This document shows positions 7,481 through 14,956 of a stretch of 64,000 bases of DNA, piece after piece. Under the pieces are notes generated by a model that was not told where the DNA came from, did no database searches, and was given only the letters and a program-made list of their open reading frames with translations. How positions within the stretch are numbered: position 1 is the first letter of the stretch; every line of letters begins with the position of its first letter. The position numbers and the translations under genes are program-made. The DNA is from Clostridiales bacterium (GTDB lineage: Bacteria; Bacillota; Clostridia; Oscillospirales; Oscillospiraceae): assembly GCA_004551945.1 (NCBI GenBank), contig SFPN01000007.1, positions 62,001 through 126,000 of the forward strand, read 5' to 3'.

Positions 7481-7516
7481 AAAAACGCGCCGCAAACATG
7501 GGTTTGCGGCGCGTTT
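7481..7516 (-). terminator. Terminator of the rpsF-ssb-rpsR operon
   Basis: Stem AAACGCGCCGCAAAC / GTTTGCGGCGCGTTT followed on the minus strand by a T run. Confidence 0.85.
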
Positions 7517-7534
7517 GTCGTTTACGAACCGAAA

Positions 7535-7777
7535 TTAGTCGGTGACGTAGGGCAGCAGAGCGATCTGACGGGCCCGCTTGATGGCCTCGGTCAGCTGACG
7601 CTGATGCATGGCGCAGGTGCCGGTGGTTCTGCGGGGCAGAATCTTGGAGCGCTCGGAAAGGAAACGGCGCAGCTTGGCGGAGTCCTTATAATCGATGTGC
7701 TCAACCTTATCGACACAGAAAGTACAAACCTTACGGCGTTTACGGCCGCCGCGAGGGCGTTCTCTATCCATAGCCAT
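7535..7777 (-). CDS. rpsR: 30S ribosomal protein S18
   Basis: 80 residues with the S18 signatures CTFCVDKVEHIDYKD, LRRFLSERSKILPRRTTGTCAMHQRQL and AIKRARQIALLPY. Binds S6 on the platform of the small subunit. A CxxC plus a later Cys is kept, i.e. the zinc-binding type of S18. Starts with AAGGAGG eight bases upstream; last gene of rpsF-ssb-rpsR. Confidence 0.98.
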   Translation of the reverse strand: MAMDRERPRGGRKRRKVCTFCVDKVEHIDYKDSAKLRRFLSERSKILPRRTTGTCAMHQRQLTEAIKRARQIALLPYVTD

Positions 7778-7815
7778 GATAGCAAACCTCCTTAAATTAT
7801 GATAGTGGTGCTGCC

Positions 7816-8307
7816 TCAGAAGGGCAGCTCGCCGTCGTCGTCGGTGAGATCAGCGAACTGATCGACGGCGGGTGCGGCAGTGTAGCTGCCGCCGGACGAG
7901 GGGTAGGGGTTTCCGCCGGCGGGTGCGCCATAGCCGCCCCGGTTGGCAGCGGGGGCGGGGGCATAGCCGCCGCCTTCGGCGTCTCTGCGGGAGTCCCCGA
8001 AGTAGACATTGTCGGCGATGACCTCGGTGGCGTACCGGCGGTTGCCGTCCCGATCGGTGTAGTCGCGGGTCTGGAGCTTGCCCTCCACAATGGCCATACG
8101 GCCCTTGGTGAGGAACCGGGAGACGAACTCGCCGGTCTGCCGCCAGGCGACCACGTTGATGAAGTCGGCTTTCCGCTCGCCGGTCTCCCGGTCCTTAAAG
8201 TCCCGGTCCACCGCCAGGCGGAAGGAAGCCACGGCCACGCCGTTCTGGGTGTGGCGGAGTTCAGGATCGGCCACCAGCCGGCCCTGAAGGAAGATCTTGT
8301 TCAGCAA
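7816..8307 (-). CDS. ssb: Single-stranded DNA-binding protein
   Basis: 163 residues: an OB-fold (about 1-105: NKIFLQGRLVADPELRHTQNG, FINVVAWRQTGEFVSRFLTKG) and a glycine-proline-rich linker ending in the acidic tip DDDGELPF, which recruits repair and replication partners. Sits between rpsF and rpsR as in most Firmicutes. Confidence 0.97.
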   Translation of the reverse strand: MLNKIFLQGRLVADPELRHTQNGVAVASFRLAVDRDFKDRETGERKADFINVVAWRQTGEFVSRFLTKGRMAIVEGKLQTRDYTDRDGNRRYATEVIADNVYFGDSRRDAEGGGYAPAPAANRGGYGAPAGGNPYPSSGGSYTAAPAVDQFADLTDDDGELPF

Positions 8308-8320
8308 AGCAAGAGCCCCC

Positions 8321-8617
8321 TTATTCGTCCTTGCAGATGATCATGGAGCGCATGACGCCTTCGGTGATCTTCAGCACGCGGTCCAGCTCTGCGGGCAGGC
8401 CGGGGACAGCAGTGAAGGTCATGAGGACGTAGTGACCCTCAGTCAGGTCGTTGATGGGATAAGCCAGACGGCGCTTGCCCCAATCGTCGATGGCAGTCAC
8501 AGTGCCCTCGGTTTCCACCAGAGCCTTGAACTTCTCGATCATTGCGGCGATGGCCTCTTCGCCCATTGCGGGGTCCATGATGTAGACCACTTCATAGTTT
8601 GCGTTTACCTTTGCCAT
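8321..8617 (-). CDS. rpsF: 30S ribosomal protein S6
   Basis: 98 residues starting MAKVNANYEVVYIMDP, with DDWGKRRLAYPIN and the C-terminal LKITEGVMRSMI. Partner of S18. The ATG at 8617 has AAGGAGG ten bases upstream; longer in-frame starts lie in the leader. First gene of the operon. Confidence 0.97.
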   Translation of the reverse strand: MAKVNANYEVVYIMDPAMGEEAIAAMIEKFKALVETEGTVTAIDDWGKRRLAYPINDLTEGHYVLMTFTAVPGLPAELDRVLKITEGVMRSMIICKDE

Positions 8618-8697
8618 GGTTCGTTGCACCTCCTTATGGACATTTGTCCGGCGTTCACGGCCGCCGGAAAGGATATGCTTGCTATATAGACACAAGC
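8618..8697 (-). promoter_or_regulatory. Leader of rpsF, candidate S6:S18 autoregulatory RNA
   Basis: About 80 transcribed bases between promoter and rpsF contain a hairpin with a CCGGCG / CGCCGG stem and CCG trinucleotides just before the ribosome site. rpsF operons in many bacteria carry an S6:S18-binding leader; the match here is by position and a simple hairpin only. Confidence 0.35.
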
Positions 8698-8703
8698 TAT
8701 ATT

Positions 8704-8731
8704 ATTATATCGAAAAATACAGGTTTGTCAA
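8704..8731 (-). promoter_or_regulatory. Promoter of rpsF-ssb-rpsR
   Basis: On the minus strand TTGACA (8731-8726) and TATAAT (8709-8704), spacer 16 bp. Confidence 0.85.
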
Positions 8732-8762
8732 GGATTTTTTTGGAACCAACCGCCCTGCTCCC

Positions 8763-8812
8763 GGTCCCCGCAAAGGGACCGCTCCCCGTAGGGCGGGGGC
8801 TTGCTCCCGCCG
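8763..8812. repeat. Hairpins after the VanZ-like gene
   Basis: GGTCCC-N6-GGGACC and a GGCGGG...CCCGCC stem-loop next to the VanZ stop. Intergenic palindromes of the same general kind as at 6553-6649; probably the 3' end of that transcript. Confidence 0.45.
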
Positions 8813-8814
8813 CC

Positions 8815-9315
8815 TCACCGGTTTGCCCCCACCAGCACCCCCAGAAACCCCAAAGCCAAAACCGTGCACACCAACGCGGCGGCGTTGAGAACAGGCCGCG
8901 TCTTTTCCTTCAGTCTCTTGGCCAGCAGGGCATACAGCCCCACTCCGACCAGCACCCCCAGGGTGTTGGACAGCAGATCGGTCACGTCGCTCCGCCCCAG
9001 GGCAAAGGCGTATTGCAGCACCTCATAAGCCAGACTGGTGAAAAATCCGGGCAGCAGGCGCTTCCGGGCAGGCCAGCGGGGCTCCAGCAGGGACAGATAC
9101 AGCCCGAAGGGCACAAAAGCCACTAGGTTGAGGAACACCTCCTGGTAGTTCGCCTGGCCGTTGGTCACCAGAGCCCCGGCGAAGGGGATCAGATTCACTG
9201 TCCGGACCCCGGTGGTTAACACGGTCCAGTCTGTCTGCATTTTAAATAGTATAATCCAGGTGAGCACCGCCAGATACAGGGCGAACAGCACCCCAGTGAG
9301 GCTTCTTGACCGCAT
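8815..9315 (-). CDS. VanZ-like membrane protein
   Basis: 166 residues with four to five predicted helices and the VanZ hallmarks: VNLIPFAGAL near the N-terminus, NLVAFVPFGLYLSLL, and the polar helix with SLAYEVLQYAFALGRSDVTDLLSNTLGVLVGVGLY (E-x-x-Q and D-x-x-D-N-T-x-G). VanZ proteins are linked to low-level teicoplanin resistance and to unknown envelope roles. It stands alone between divergent and convergent neighbours. Length matches the family. Confidence 0.85.
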   Translation of the reverse strand: MRSRSLTGVLFALYLAVLTWIILFKMQTDWTVLTTGVRTVNLIPFAGALVTNGQANYQEVFLNLVAFVPFGLYLSLLEPRWPARKRLLPGFFTSLAYEVLQYAFALGRSDVTDLLSNTLGVLVGVGLYALLAKRLKEKTRPVLNAAALVCTVLALGFLGVLVGANR

Positions 9316-9508
9316 AGAATCCCTCCTTTTTTCCAGAATAGCACGGGATTCTTAAAAATCTGGAAAGGGCCGATAAAGAAAGGATAAAAGGTCAGTTAAT
9401 CTGACCATAGGGCCAGAGAGAAAAGGCCAGAACCAGACCAGGTCAGACTGCTTGGTGACCTGCCCCTGGCCCCGGCATGGGGAGAAACTGACTTTGTTAA
9501 AAACTTGT

Positions 9509-9546
9509 AAACTGAGGGTTTGAATAAGACCAGTTTCTGCTACAAT
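9509..9546 (+). promoter_or_regulatory. pdxST promoter with an inverted repeat
   Basis: TACAAT (9541-9546) 37 bases before pdxS, with a TTTGAA-type -35 at 9519-9524. AAACTG-N16-CAGTTT (9509-9514, 9531-9536) straddles the -35. Further GGTCAG/CTGACC palindromes lie at about 9391-9407 and 9459-9478. A MocR/PdxR-type regulator is a possibility; no regulator gene is in the window. Confidence 0.45.
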
Positions 9547-9582
9547 ACACCCATCAACAAAAAAACAACGAGGTGATCCCTT

Positions 9583-10458
9583 ATGGATAAGAGCAGATAC
9601 GAACTGAACAAGGAACTGGCCCAGATGCTCAAGGGCGGCGTCATCATGGACGTGACCACCCCCGAGCAGGCAAAGATCGCTGAGGCCGCCGGCGCCTGCG
9701 CCGTTATGGCTCTGGAGCGCATTCCCGCTGACATCCGCGCCGCCGGCGGCGTGTCCCGGATGAGCGACCCTAAGATGATTAAGGGCATCCAGGAAGCCGT
9801 GTCCATCCCCGTCATGGCCAAGTGCCGCATCGGCCACTTTGTGGAGGCCCAGATTCTGGAGGCCATTGAAATTGACTACATCGACGAGAGCGAGGTTCTC
9901 TCCCCCGCTGACGACGTCTATCATATTGACAAGACCCAGTTCAAGGTGCCCTTCGTCTGCGGCGCCCGTGACTTGGGCGAGGCTCTCCGCCGCATCGCCG
10001 AGGGCGCTTCCATGATCCGCACCAAGGGCGAGCCCGGCACCGGCGACGTGGTCCAGGCGGTCCGCCACATGCGGGCCATGAACAAGGAGATCCGCCGGGT
10101 GCAGAACCTGCGGGAGGACGAACTCTTCGAGGCCGCCAAGCAGCTGCAGGTGCCCCTGGATCTGCTGCGGTACGTCCACGAAAACGGCAAGCTGCCCGTG
10201 GTGAACTTCGCCGCCGGCGGCGTGGCCACCCCCGCTGACGCTGCTCTCATGATGCAGCTGGGCGCTGAGGGCGTGTTTGTTGGCTCCGGCATCTTCAAGT
10301 CCGGCGATCCCGCCAAGCGTGCCGCCGCCATCGTTCAGGCTGTCACCAACTACACCGACGCCAAGCGCATCGCCGAGCTGTCCACCGATCTGGGCGAAGC
10401 CATGGTGGGCATCAACGAGGACGAGATTGCCCTGCTGATGGCAGAACGGGGGAAGTAA
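9583..10458 (+). CDS. pdxS: Pyridoxal 5'-phosphate synthase, lyase subunit PdxS
   Basis: 291 residues, the (beta-alpha)8 subunit that builds PLP from ribose 5-phosphate, glyceraldehyde 3-phosphate and ammonia. Seen: KGGVIMDVTTPEQA with Asp23, MAKCRIGHFVEAQ with the Schiff-base Lys80, GEPGTGDVVQAVRHMR, FAAGGVATPADAALMMQLGAEGVFVGSGIFKS. Full length. Followed one base later by pdxT, giving the usual two-subunit complex. Confidence 0.99.
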   Translation: MDKSRYELNKELAQMLKGGVIMDVTTPEQAKIAEAAGACAVMALERIPADIRAAGGVSRMSDPKMIKGIQEAVSIPVMAKCRIGHFVEAQILEAIEIDYIDESEVLSPADDVYHIDKTQFKVPFVCGARDLGEALRRIAEGASMIRTKGEPGTGDVVQAVRHMRAMNKEIRRVQNLREDELFEAAKQLQVPLDLLRYVHENGKLPVVNFAAGGVATPADAALMMQLGAEGVFVGSGIFKSGDPAKRAAAIVQAVTNYTDAKRIAELSTDLGEAMVGINEDEIALLMAERGK

Positions 10459-10459
10459 G

Positions 10460-11017
10460 ATGACCGTTGCTGTGCTGGCCCTTCAGGGGGCCTTTCTGGA
10501 GCACGAAAAAATGCTCGAGAAGCTGGGGGCGGATTGGTTCGAGATCCGCCAGCCCAGAGACCTGGACCGGCCCTTTGACGGGCTGATCCTCCCCGGCGGG
10601 GAGAGCACCACCATGGGCAAGCTCCTCCGGGACCTGGACCTGTACGAGCCTCTGCGGGCCAAGATCCAGGGCGGACTGCCGGTGTACGGCACCTGCGCGG
10701 GTCTCATCCTGCTGGCTGAGACGGTGGACGGGGGCGTGCCCTGCTTTGCCACCATGGACATTGCGGTCAAGCGCAACGCCTACGGCCGCCAGCTGGGGAG
10801 CTTCTACACGGAAGCCGACTTCCAGGGCCTGGGGAAGGTCCCCATGACCTTCATCCGAGCCCCTTACATTGCCGCCGCCGGGCCCAAGGCCCAGGTGCTG
10901 GCAGAGGTGGACGGGCACATCGTGGCCGCCCGCCAGGGCAACCAGCTGGTCACCGCCTTCCACCCGGAGCTGAGCGACGACCTGTCGGTTCACCAGTATT
11001 TCCTGAACATGCTGTAA
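10460..11017 (+). CDS. pdxT: Pyridoxal 5'-phosphate synthase, glutaminase subunit PdxT
   Basis: 185 residues, class I glutamine amidotransferase supplying ammonia to PdxS. Motifs: LPGGESTTMGKLL, YGTCAGLILLA with the nucleophile Cys, and the His-Glu pair in TAFHPELSDD. The ATG is one base after the pdxS stop. Confidence 0.98.
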   Translation: MTVAVLALQGAFLEHEKMLEKLGADWFEIRQPRDLDRPFDGLILPGGESTTMGKLLRDLDLYEPLRAKIQGGLPVYGTCAGLILLAETVDGGVPCFATMDIAVKRNAYGRQLGSFYTEADFQGLGKVPMTFIRAPYIAAAGPKAQVLAEVDGHIVAARQGNQLVTAFHPELSDDLSVHQYFLNML

Positions 11018-11040
11018 CGTAGTTCGCGGCACCCCTGCCC

Positions 11041-11069
11041 TTGACAAGGGCAGACAGGACTGGTATCAT
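11041..11069 (+). promoter_or_regulatory. Strong promoter of a small RNA
   Basis: Perfect TTGACA (11041-11046), 17-bp spacer, TATCAT (11064-11069). The -35 sits in the loop of a CTGCCC...GGGCAG hairpin, exactly as at 39302-39331. Confidence 0.8.
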
Positions 11070-11075
11070 AAAAAC

Positions 11076-11168
11076 AGAAGGGCGCTGCAACAAGCGGTCA
11101 GCCCAAAGTAATGTTATCTAATACAAAGCATTAGAAACCGTCACTTGGCCGAGTGGCGGTTTCTTTTT
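11076..11168 (+). ncRNA. Orphan antitoxin-like small RNA
   Basis: About 93 bases from the predicted start to a terminator (AAACCGTCACTT / GAGTGGCGGTTT plus T7). No credible ORF. It shares with the antitoxin RNA at 39349 the same promoter design, GCGGT(C/T)AGCCC, an ATTAGAAACCG / TGAGTAACCG block and terminator. On the opposite strand no holin-like toxin ORF is found, so it appears to have lost its partner. Confidence 0.6.
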
Positions 11169-11170
11169 TT

Positions 11171-11199
11171 GCATACCTCGCCAAAACCGGGACATACTG
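11171..11199 (+). promoter_or_regulatory. Candidate sigma-G promoter of spoVAC
   Basis: GCATA (11171-11175), 17-bp spacer, CATACTG (11193-11199) fits the forespore sigma-G consensus. The start would fall only about ten bases before the ATG and touch the ribosome site, which weakens the call. Confidence 0.4.
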
Positions 11200-11215
11200 G
11201 AAACGAGGTGATTTC

Positions 11216-11668
11216 ATGGATCTGAACAACCTGAGCAGCCAGGAATACAACGCCTATGTGCAGAGCAAGGCGAAGCCCTCCCCCATGGGGAAGAACCTGG
11301 TGTGGGCTTTTCTGGTGGGGGGCTTTATCTGCCTCATCGGCCAGGGCCTGATGGACTTTTACAAAAGCCGGGGCCTGGGGGTGGAGGCGGCAGGCACGGC
11401 GGTGTCCGTGACCCTGATTTTCGTCACCGCCCTGCTCACGGGGATCGGGGTGTTTGACAACATCGCCAAGCACGCCGGGGCCGGTACCCTGGTGCCCATC
11501 ACCGGCTTTGCCAACGCCATGGTGTCCCCGGCTATGGAGTTTAAGCAGGAGGGGCTGGTCACCGGCACGGCGGTGAAGCTCTTCACCGTGGCCGGTCCGG
11601 TGCTGGTCTACGGCATCTCCGCCAGCGTGATCTACGGGCTTATTTTGTGGATTATGAAAGTGGTTTGA
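11216..11668 (+). CDS. spoVAC: Stage V sporulation protein AC
   Basis: 150 residues, four membrane helices. AFLVGGFICLIGQG, LLTGIGVFDNIAKHAGAGTLVPITGFANAMVSPAMEFKQEG match SpoVAC, the inner spore membrane channel component for dipicolinic acid. Start at 11216 with GAGGTG upstream; a longer frame would include the sRNA terminator. spoVAD and spoVAE, its usual neighbours, are not present here, so it is either a stand-alone copy or the others lie elsewhere. Confidence 0.92.
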   Translation: MDLNNLSSQEYNAYVQSKAKPSPMGKNLVWAFLVGGFICLIGQGLMDFYKSRGLGVEAAGTAVSVTLIFVTALLTGIGVFDNIAKHAGAGTLVPITGFANAMVSPAMEFKQEGLVTGTAVKLFTVAGPVLVYGISASVIYGLILWIMKVV

Positions 11669-11674
11669 AAAAAA

Positions 11675-11858
11675 GACTGTTGAAAAAGTCTCGCAGAGTT
11701 TGCTGCCCGTAGGCAGCAAAGACAATCCAATCATGTTCTCCGGCGGCGTGTACGTCGGAGAACATACTTCTCAGGCCGCAAGTGTGGGGTCCGTGCGCCA
11801 AGGGCGCACAGACCCTGCGCGCAGCGGACTGCTATCCCCTCTTGTCGGAAAAGGCTTT
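11675..11858. repeat. Dispersed repeat, copy 1
   Basis: 184 bp nearly identical to 58882-59108, from GACTGTTGAAAAAG to GTCGGAAAAGGCTTT. It lacks a 43-bp segment found in copy 2. It overlaps and supplies the last 41 codons and stop of the gene at 11731. No transposase inside. Confidence 0.85.
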
Positions 11859-13002
11859 CCGTGTCCCCCTCGGTGCTGATGAGGAGAACCCGGGACTGTT
11901 CGTTCAGTCCCAAAGCCTGCCGGAGGGAAGCCAGCCGGGGCTCCGTGCAGAGCCCCGCCAGCACCCCGGCGGTGACCGCCCCGGACTCCCCGGAGATCAC
12001 CGCCGGATCGTCTCCCAAAGGCCGCCCCAGCAGGCGCATTCCCCGGGCGGCGTAGCCGTCCCCGCAGGAGACGAAGCAGCGTACGGTGTGCTTCAGAATG
12101 GGCCAGCTGAGGGTGCAGGGCTCCCCGCAGCACAGACCGGCCATCATGCTGTTCATGTCCCCGGTGACGAAGTGGAGCTGTCCGTCGTCCGCCCGGGCGG
12201 TGCGGAAGAGGCAGTCCGCCTGGTCAGGCTCTGCCACCACAGTGACCGGCCTGCGGTCTCTCCACAGCCCGGCAAAGTACCCGGCCACCGCCCCGGCTAC
12301 GCTCCCCACCCCAGCCTGTAAGAACAGGTGAGTGGGGGGCTGGTCCAGGGCCTGACCGATTTCCCAGGCCAGGGTGGTGTACCCCTGCATGATGTGGGTG
12401 GGGATGTCCTCGTACCCCTCCCAGGCGGTGTCCTGGATGAGCACCCAGCCCTGTTCCTCTGCCATGCGGGCGGCCAGACGAACCGCGTCGTCGTAGTTGA
12501 GATCGGTGATCTCCGCCTGTGCCCCCTGGGCGCGGATGTTTTCCAGCCGCTCCCGGGCGCTGCCCTTGGGCATATATACCACCGATCTGTGGCCAAAGAT
12601 CCGGGCAGCCCAGGCCACCCCGCGGCCGTGGTTGCCGTCGGTGGCGGTGACGAAGGTGACTTCCCCCAGCTTTTCCTTGGCCGCCGGGGAAGTGAGGGCG
12701 GCGAAGGCGTGTTCATCCACGGGGATGCCCAGCCGATCACAGAGATGCTGGGCAATGGCGTAGCTTCCGCCCAGCCCCTTGAAGGCGTTGAGCCCGAAGC
12801 GCTTGGACTCGTCCTTCACCCACAGCTGGCCGATCCCCAGGGCTTTGGCCTGGGCGGGCAGGGAGACCAGGGGGGTGGGGGTATAGCCCGGGATGGCGGA
12901 ATGGAAGGCGTGAGCTCCTGCCGCAGCCGCCGGGGAGACCAAGGCCAGGGCCTGAGGGTCCGGCGGAGAGGGGGGATTCAGGAAAAACTGAAACTGGTCC
13001 AT
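11731..13002 (-). CDS. Diaminopropionate ammonia-lyase with repeat-derived C-terminus
   Basis: 423 residues, fold type II PLP enzyme that splits 2,3-diaminopropionate to pyruvate and ammonia. Seen: TPLVSLPAQAKALG, KRFGLNAFKGLGGSYA with the PLP lysine, TDGNHGRGVAW, IQDTAWEGYEDIPTHIMQGY, QAGVGSVAGAV, ISGESGAVTAGVL. The family sequence ends at LLISTEGDTE (about residue 382); the last 41 residues are encoded by the dispersed repeat, replacing roughly 15-20 native residues. The catalytic core is intact. Good ribosome site (AAGGAGG). Twenty bases behind a TetR gene on the same strand. Confidence 0.9.
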   Translation of the reverse strand: MDQFQFFLNPPSPPDPQALALVSPAAAAGAHAFHSAIPGYTPTPLVSLPAQAKALGIGQLWVKDESKRFGLNAFKGLGGSYAIAQHLCDRLGIPVDEHAFAALTSPAAKEKLGEVTFVTATDGNHGRGVAWAARIFGHRSVVYMPKGSARERLENIRAQGAQAEITDLNYDDAVRLAARMAEEQGWVLIQDTAWEGYEDIPTHIMQGYTTLAWEIGQALDQPPTHLFLQAGVGSVAGAVAGYFAGLWRDRRPVTVVAEPDQADCLFRTARADDGQLHFVTGDMNSMMAGLCCGEPCTLSWPILKHTVRCFVSCGDGYAARGMRLLGRPLGDDPAVISGESGAVTAGVLAGLCTEPRLASLRQALGLNEQSRVLLISTEGDTESLFRQEGIAVRCAQGLCALGARTPHLRPEKYVLRRTRRRRT

Positions 13003-13022
13003 AGAAAAGACCTCCTTGCAGG

Positions 13023-13625
13023 TTATTGGACCCCGTTGGACACCATGGTTCCCAGCAGGGGGAGAATCTGGGCTTCATACCGCTCCATCAGGTCGTACCG
13101 CCCGGACTGGATGAGCCAGTCCACAAACAGCCCCCGGATCAGGCAGATCAGCAGCTCTGCCAGGGGGACGGGGTCCAGGGGGGAGAGCAGCAGCCCCTGA
13201 TCGGCGGCCTCCCGCAGGATCCGGCGCATCTCCCGGAAGTAGGGGCGGTCGGCGTCGTGCTGGAACGCGGGGCCGAAGTGGTTCAGCCGCACCCGGTAGT
13301 ACTGGGCCAGCACCAGGCCCACGTCGTCCCGGACAAAGGACACATACCGCCGCAGCAGCCGGTCCAGGGCCTGAACCGGGGGCAGGTCCCGGCAGCTCTG
13401 GAGGAAGGACTCGGTGAGCAGCCAGTCCACCTTCTGGTAGGTGGCCAGCACCAGGTCGTCCTTGGAGCCGAACTGGTGGTAGAAGGACCCTGTGGACACC
13501 CCGGCGACGGCGCAGATCTCTTTCACCGTGACGGCCTCGTAATTCTTCTCCCGGGCCAGCTGGATGACTGCGTCGATGAGCTTGCGCTGGGTTTCCTGAG
13601 AGCGCTGGTATTGGGCGCGGGCCAT
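13023..13625 (-). CDS. TetR/AcrR family transcriptional regulator
   Basis: 200 residues. N-terminal helix-turn-helix (about 8-55: TQRKLIDAVIQLAREKNYEAVTVKEICAVAGVSTGSFYHQFGSKDDLVLATY) and a helical ligand-binding C-domain. The start at 13625 follows GGAGGTG; an ATG nine bases upstream is unlikely. It is divergent from degV across an AGAACC-T-GGTTCT palindrome and precedes the ammonia-lyase gene, so either could be its target. Confidence 0.92.
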   Translation of the reverse strand: MARAQYQRSQETQRKLIDAVIQLAREKNYEAVTVKEICAVAGVSTGSFYHQFGSKDDLVLATYQKVDWLLTESFLQSCRDLPPVQALDRLLRRYVSFVRDDVGLVLAQYYRVRLNHFGPAFQHDADRPYFREMRRILREAADQGLLLSPLDPVPLAELLICLIRGLFVDWLIQSGRYDLMERYEAQILPLLGTMVSNGVQ

Positions 13626-13676
13626 AAAAAACACCTCCAGAGGGGAAAACAGGACGGCCCCGGCGGCAGAGTTTGC

Positions 13677-13730
13677 TTGCCAGCCGGGGGAAACTTGTGC
13701 TATAGTAGATTAAAATTAGAACCTGGTTCT
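13677..13730 (+). promoter_or_regulatory. degV promoter with palindromic operator
   Basis: TTGCCA (13677-13682), 18-bp spacer, TATAGT (13701-13706). Just after it, AGAACC-T-GGTTCT (13718-13730) with flanking TTAAAA...TTTTAA is a likely TetR operator covering the transcription start. Confidence 0.55.
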
Positions 13731-13764
13731 GTTTTTAAACCTTAGAAAAATAGGAGAGACCATT

Positions 13765-14616
13765 GTGTATAGAACAGCGATTGTAACCGACACCAACAGC
13801 GGGATCTCCCCCCAGCAGGCGGAAGCCATGGGAATCTCCCTGATCCACATGCCTTTTCTGGTGGACGGCAGGCTCTGCCTGGAGGGGCGGGACTGCACCC
13901 CGGAAGAATTTTTCCGGCAGCTTCGGAACGGGGCGGAGGTGTCCACCTCCCAGCCGGCCCCGGAGGATATCCTGGAGCTGTGGGACACCCTGTTAAAGGA
14001 CCACGACGCGGTGCTGCACTTCCCCATGTCCTCGGGGCTCAGCGGCTCCTGCCAGACGGCCAAGGCCCTGGCTCAGGAGTATGCCGGCCGGGTCTTTGTG
14101 GTGGATGACCACCGGATCTCCGTGACCCTTCTCCAGTCCATCCGCAACGCCCAGGTCCTGCTGGAGCAAGGGAAGACGGCGGAAGAGGTCCGGGATATCC
14201 TGGAGGGGGAGAGCCTGGAGAGCAGCATTTACATCGCGGTGAACACCCTGGAATACCTGAAAAAGAGCGGCCGGGTCACCGCCGCCGGAGCGGCCATGGC
14301 CTCGGTGCTGAACATCAAGCCTGTCCTTCAGATTCAGGGGGACAAGCTGGACGCCTTCAAGAAGGTCCGGGGGATGCGCCAGGCCGAGTCCGCCATGCTC
14401 AAGGCCATGAAGAACGACCTGGAAACCCGCTTTGCCGGGGAGAAGCCCGCCCTGTTCGCCGTCTACTCCGGGGACAAGGCCCCGGGAGACCAGTGGCTGG
14501 AGCAGGTACGGGCCTTCTTCCCGGACTGGCAGGTGGAGCAGGGGGTCCTCCCCCTGAGCATCTGCTGCCACGTGGGGGAGGGCGCCCTGGCCATTGCCTG
14601 CGCGAAAAAGCGGTAA
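13765..14616 (+). CDS. DegV family fatty-acid-binding protein
   Basis: 283 residues. AIVTDTNSGISPQQAEAMGI at the N-terminus, FRQLRNGAEVSTSQPAP, LHFPMSSGLSGSCQTA, VFVVDDHRISV and SGRVTAAGAA are DegV landmarks. DegV/FakB proteins bind a fatty acid and present it to the FakA kinase for phosphorylation; the fatty-acid specificity cannot be read. GTG start. Close paralog of 16410-17261, the two flanking the SPFH cluster. No fakA in the window. Confidence 0.93.
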   Translation: MYRTAIVTDTNSGISPQQAEAMGISLIHMPFLVDGRLCLEGRDCTPEEFFRQLRNGAEVSTSQPAPEDILELWDTLLKDHDAVLHFPMSSGLSGSCQTAKALAQEYAGRVFVVDDHRISVTLLQSIRNAQVLLEQGKTAEEVRDILEGESLESSIYIAVNTLEYLKKSGRVTAAGAAMASVLNIKPVLQIQGDKLDAFKKVRGMRQAESAMLKAMKNDLETRFAGEKPALFAVYSGDKAPGDQWLEQVRAFFPDWQVEQGVLPLSICCHVGEGALAIACAKKR

Positions 14617-14619
14617 GGG

Positions 14620-14931
14620 TTACTTGAACTTCACCGCCGTGCCGTAGGCCATCACCTCGGCGGCGCCCTGCATGATGGCGGAGGTGGCGAAGCGGACGTT
14701 CACCACCGCGTCTGCCCCCAGGCGAATGGCCTCTTCTTCCATCCGCTGGGAGGCCAGGTCCCGGGCGTCGTTCATCATCTGGGTGTAAGCGCCCAGCTCG
14801 CCGCCCACCAGGGTTTTGAAGCCCTGGGTGATGTCCCGGCCGATGTTCTTGGTCTGGATGGTGCTTCCCTTCACCAGGCCCAGCATCTCCAGTTCCTTGC
14901 CGGAGATATAGTCTGTGTTCACTACGATCAT
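14620..14931 (-). CDS. YbjQ family (DUF74, heavy-metal-binding-domain fold) protein
   Basis: 103 residues, full length for the family: VVNTDYISGKELEMLGLVKGSTI, GRDITQGFKTLVGGELGAYTQMMNDARDLASQRMEEEAIRLGADAVVNVRFATSAIMQGAAEVMAYGTAV. YbjQ proteins form pentamers of unknown function and often neighbour SPFH genes, as here. Third gene of the minus-strand cluster starting at 16201. Confidence 0.93.
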   Translation of the reverse strand: MIVVNTDYISGKELEMLGLVKGSTIQTKNIGRDITQGFKTLVGGELGAYTQMMNDARDLASQRMEEEAIRLGADAVVNVRFATSAIMQGAAEVMAYGTAVKFK

Positions 14932-14956
14932 AAAGATACCCCTTTCTGTGTGTTGT

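Noticed and set aside
7453..7495. Longer N-terminus for the carbon-nitrogen hydrolase
   Set aside because: The added residues would be encoded by the rpsR terminator, and the ATG at 7453 has a proper ribosome site.
11120..11215. A holin-like toxin opposite the orphan antitoxin RNA
   Set aside because: All minus-strand frames here lack a hydrophobic helix; the best one is polar and runs through the terminator stem.
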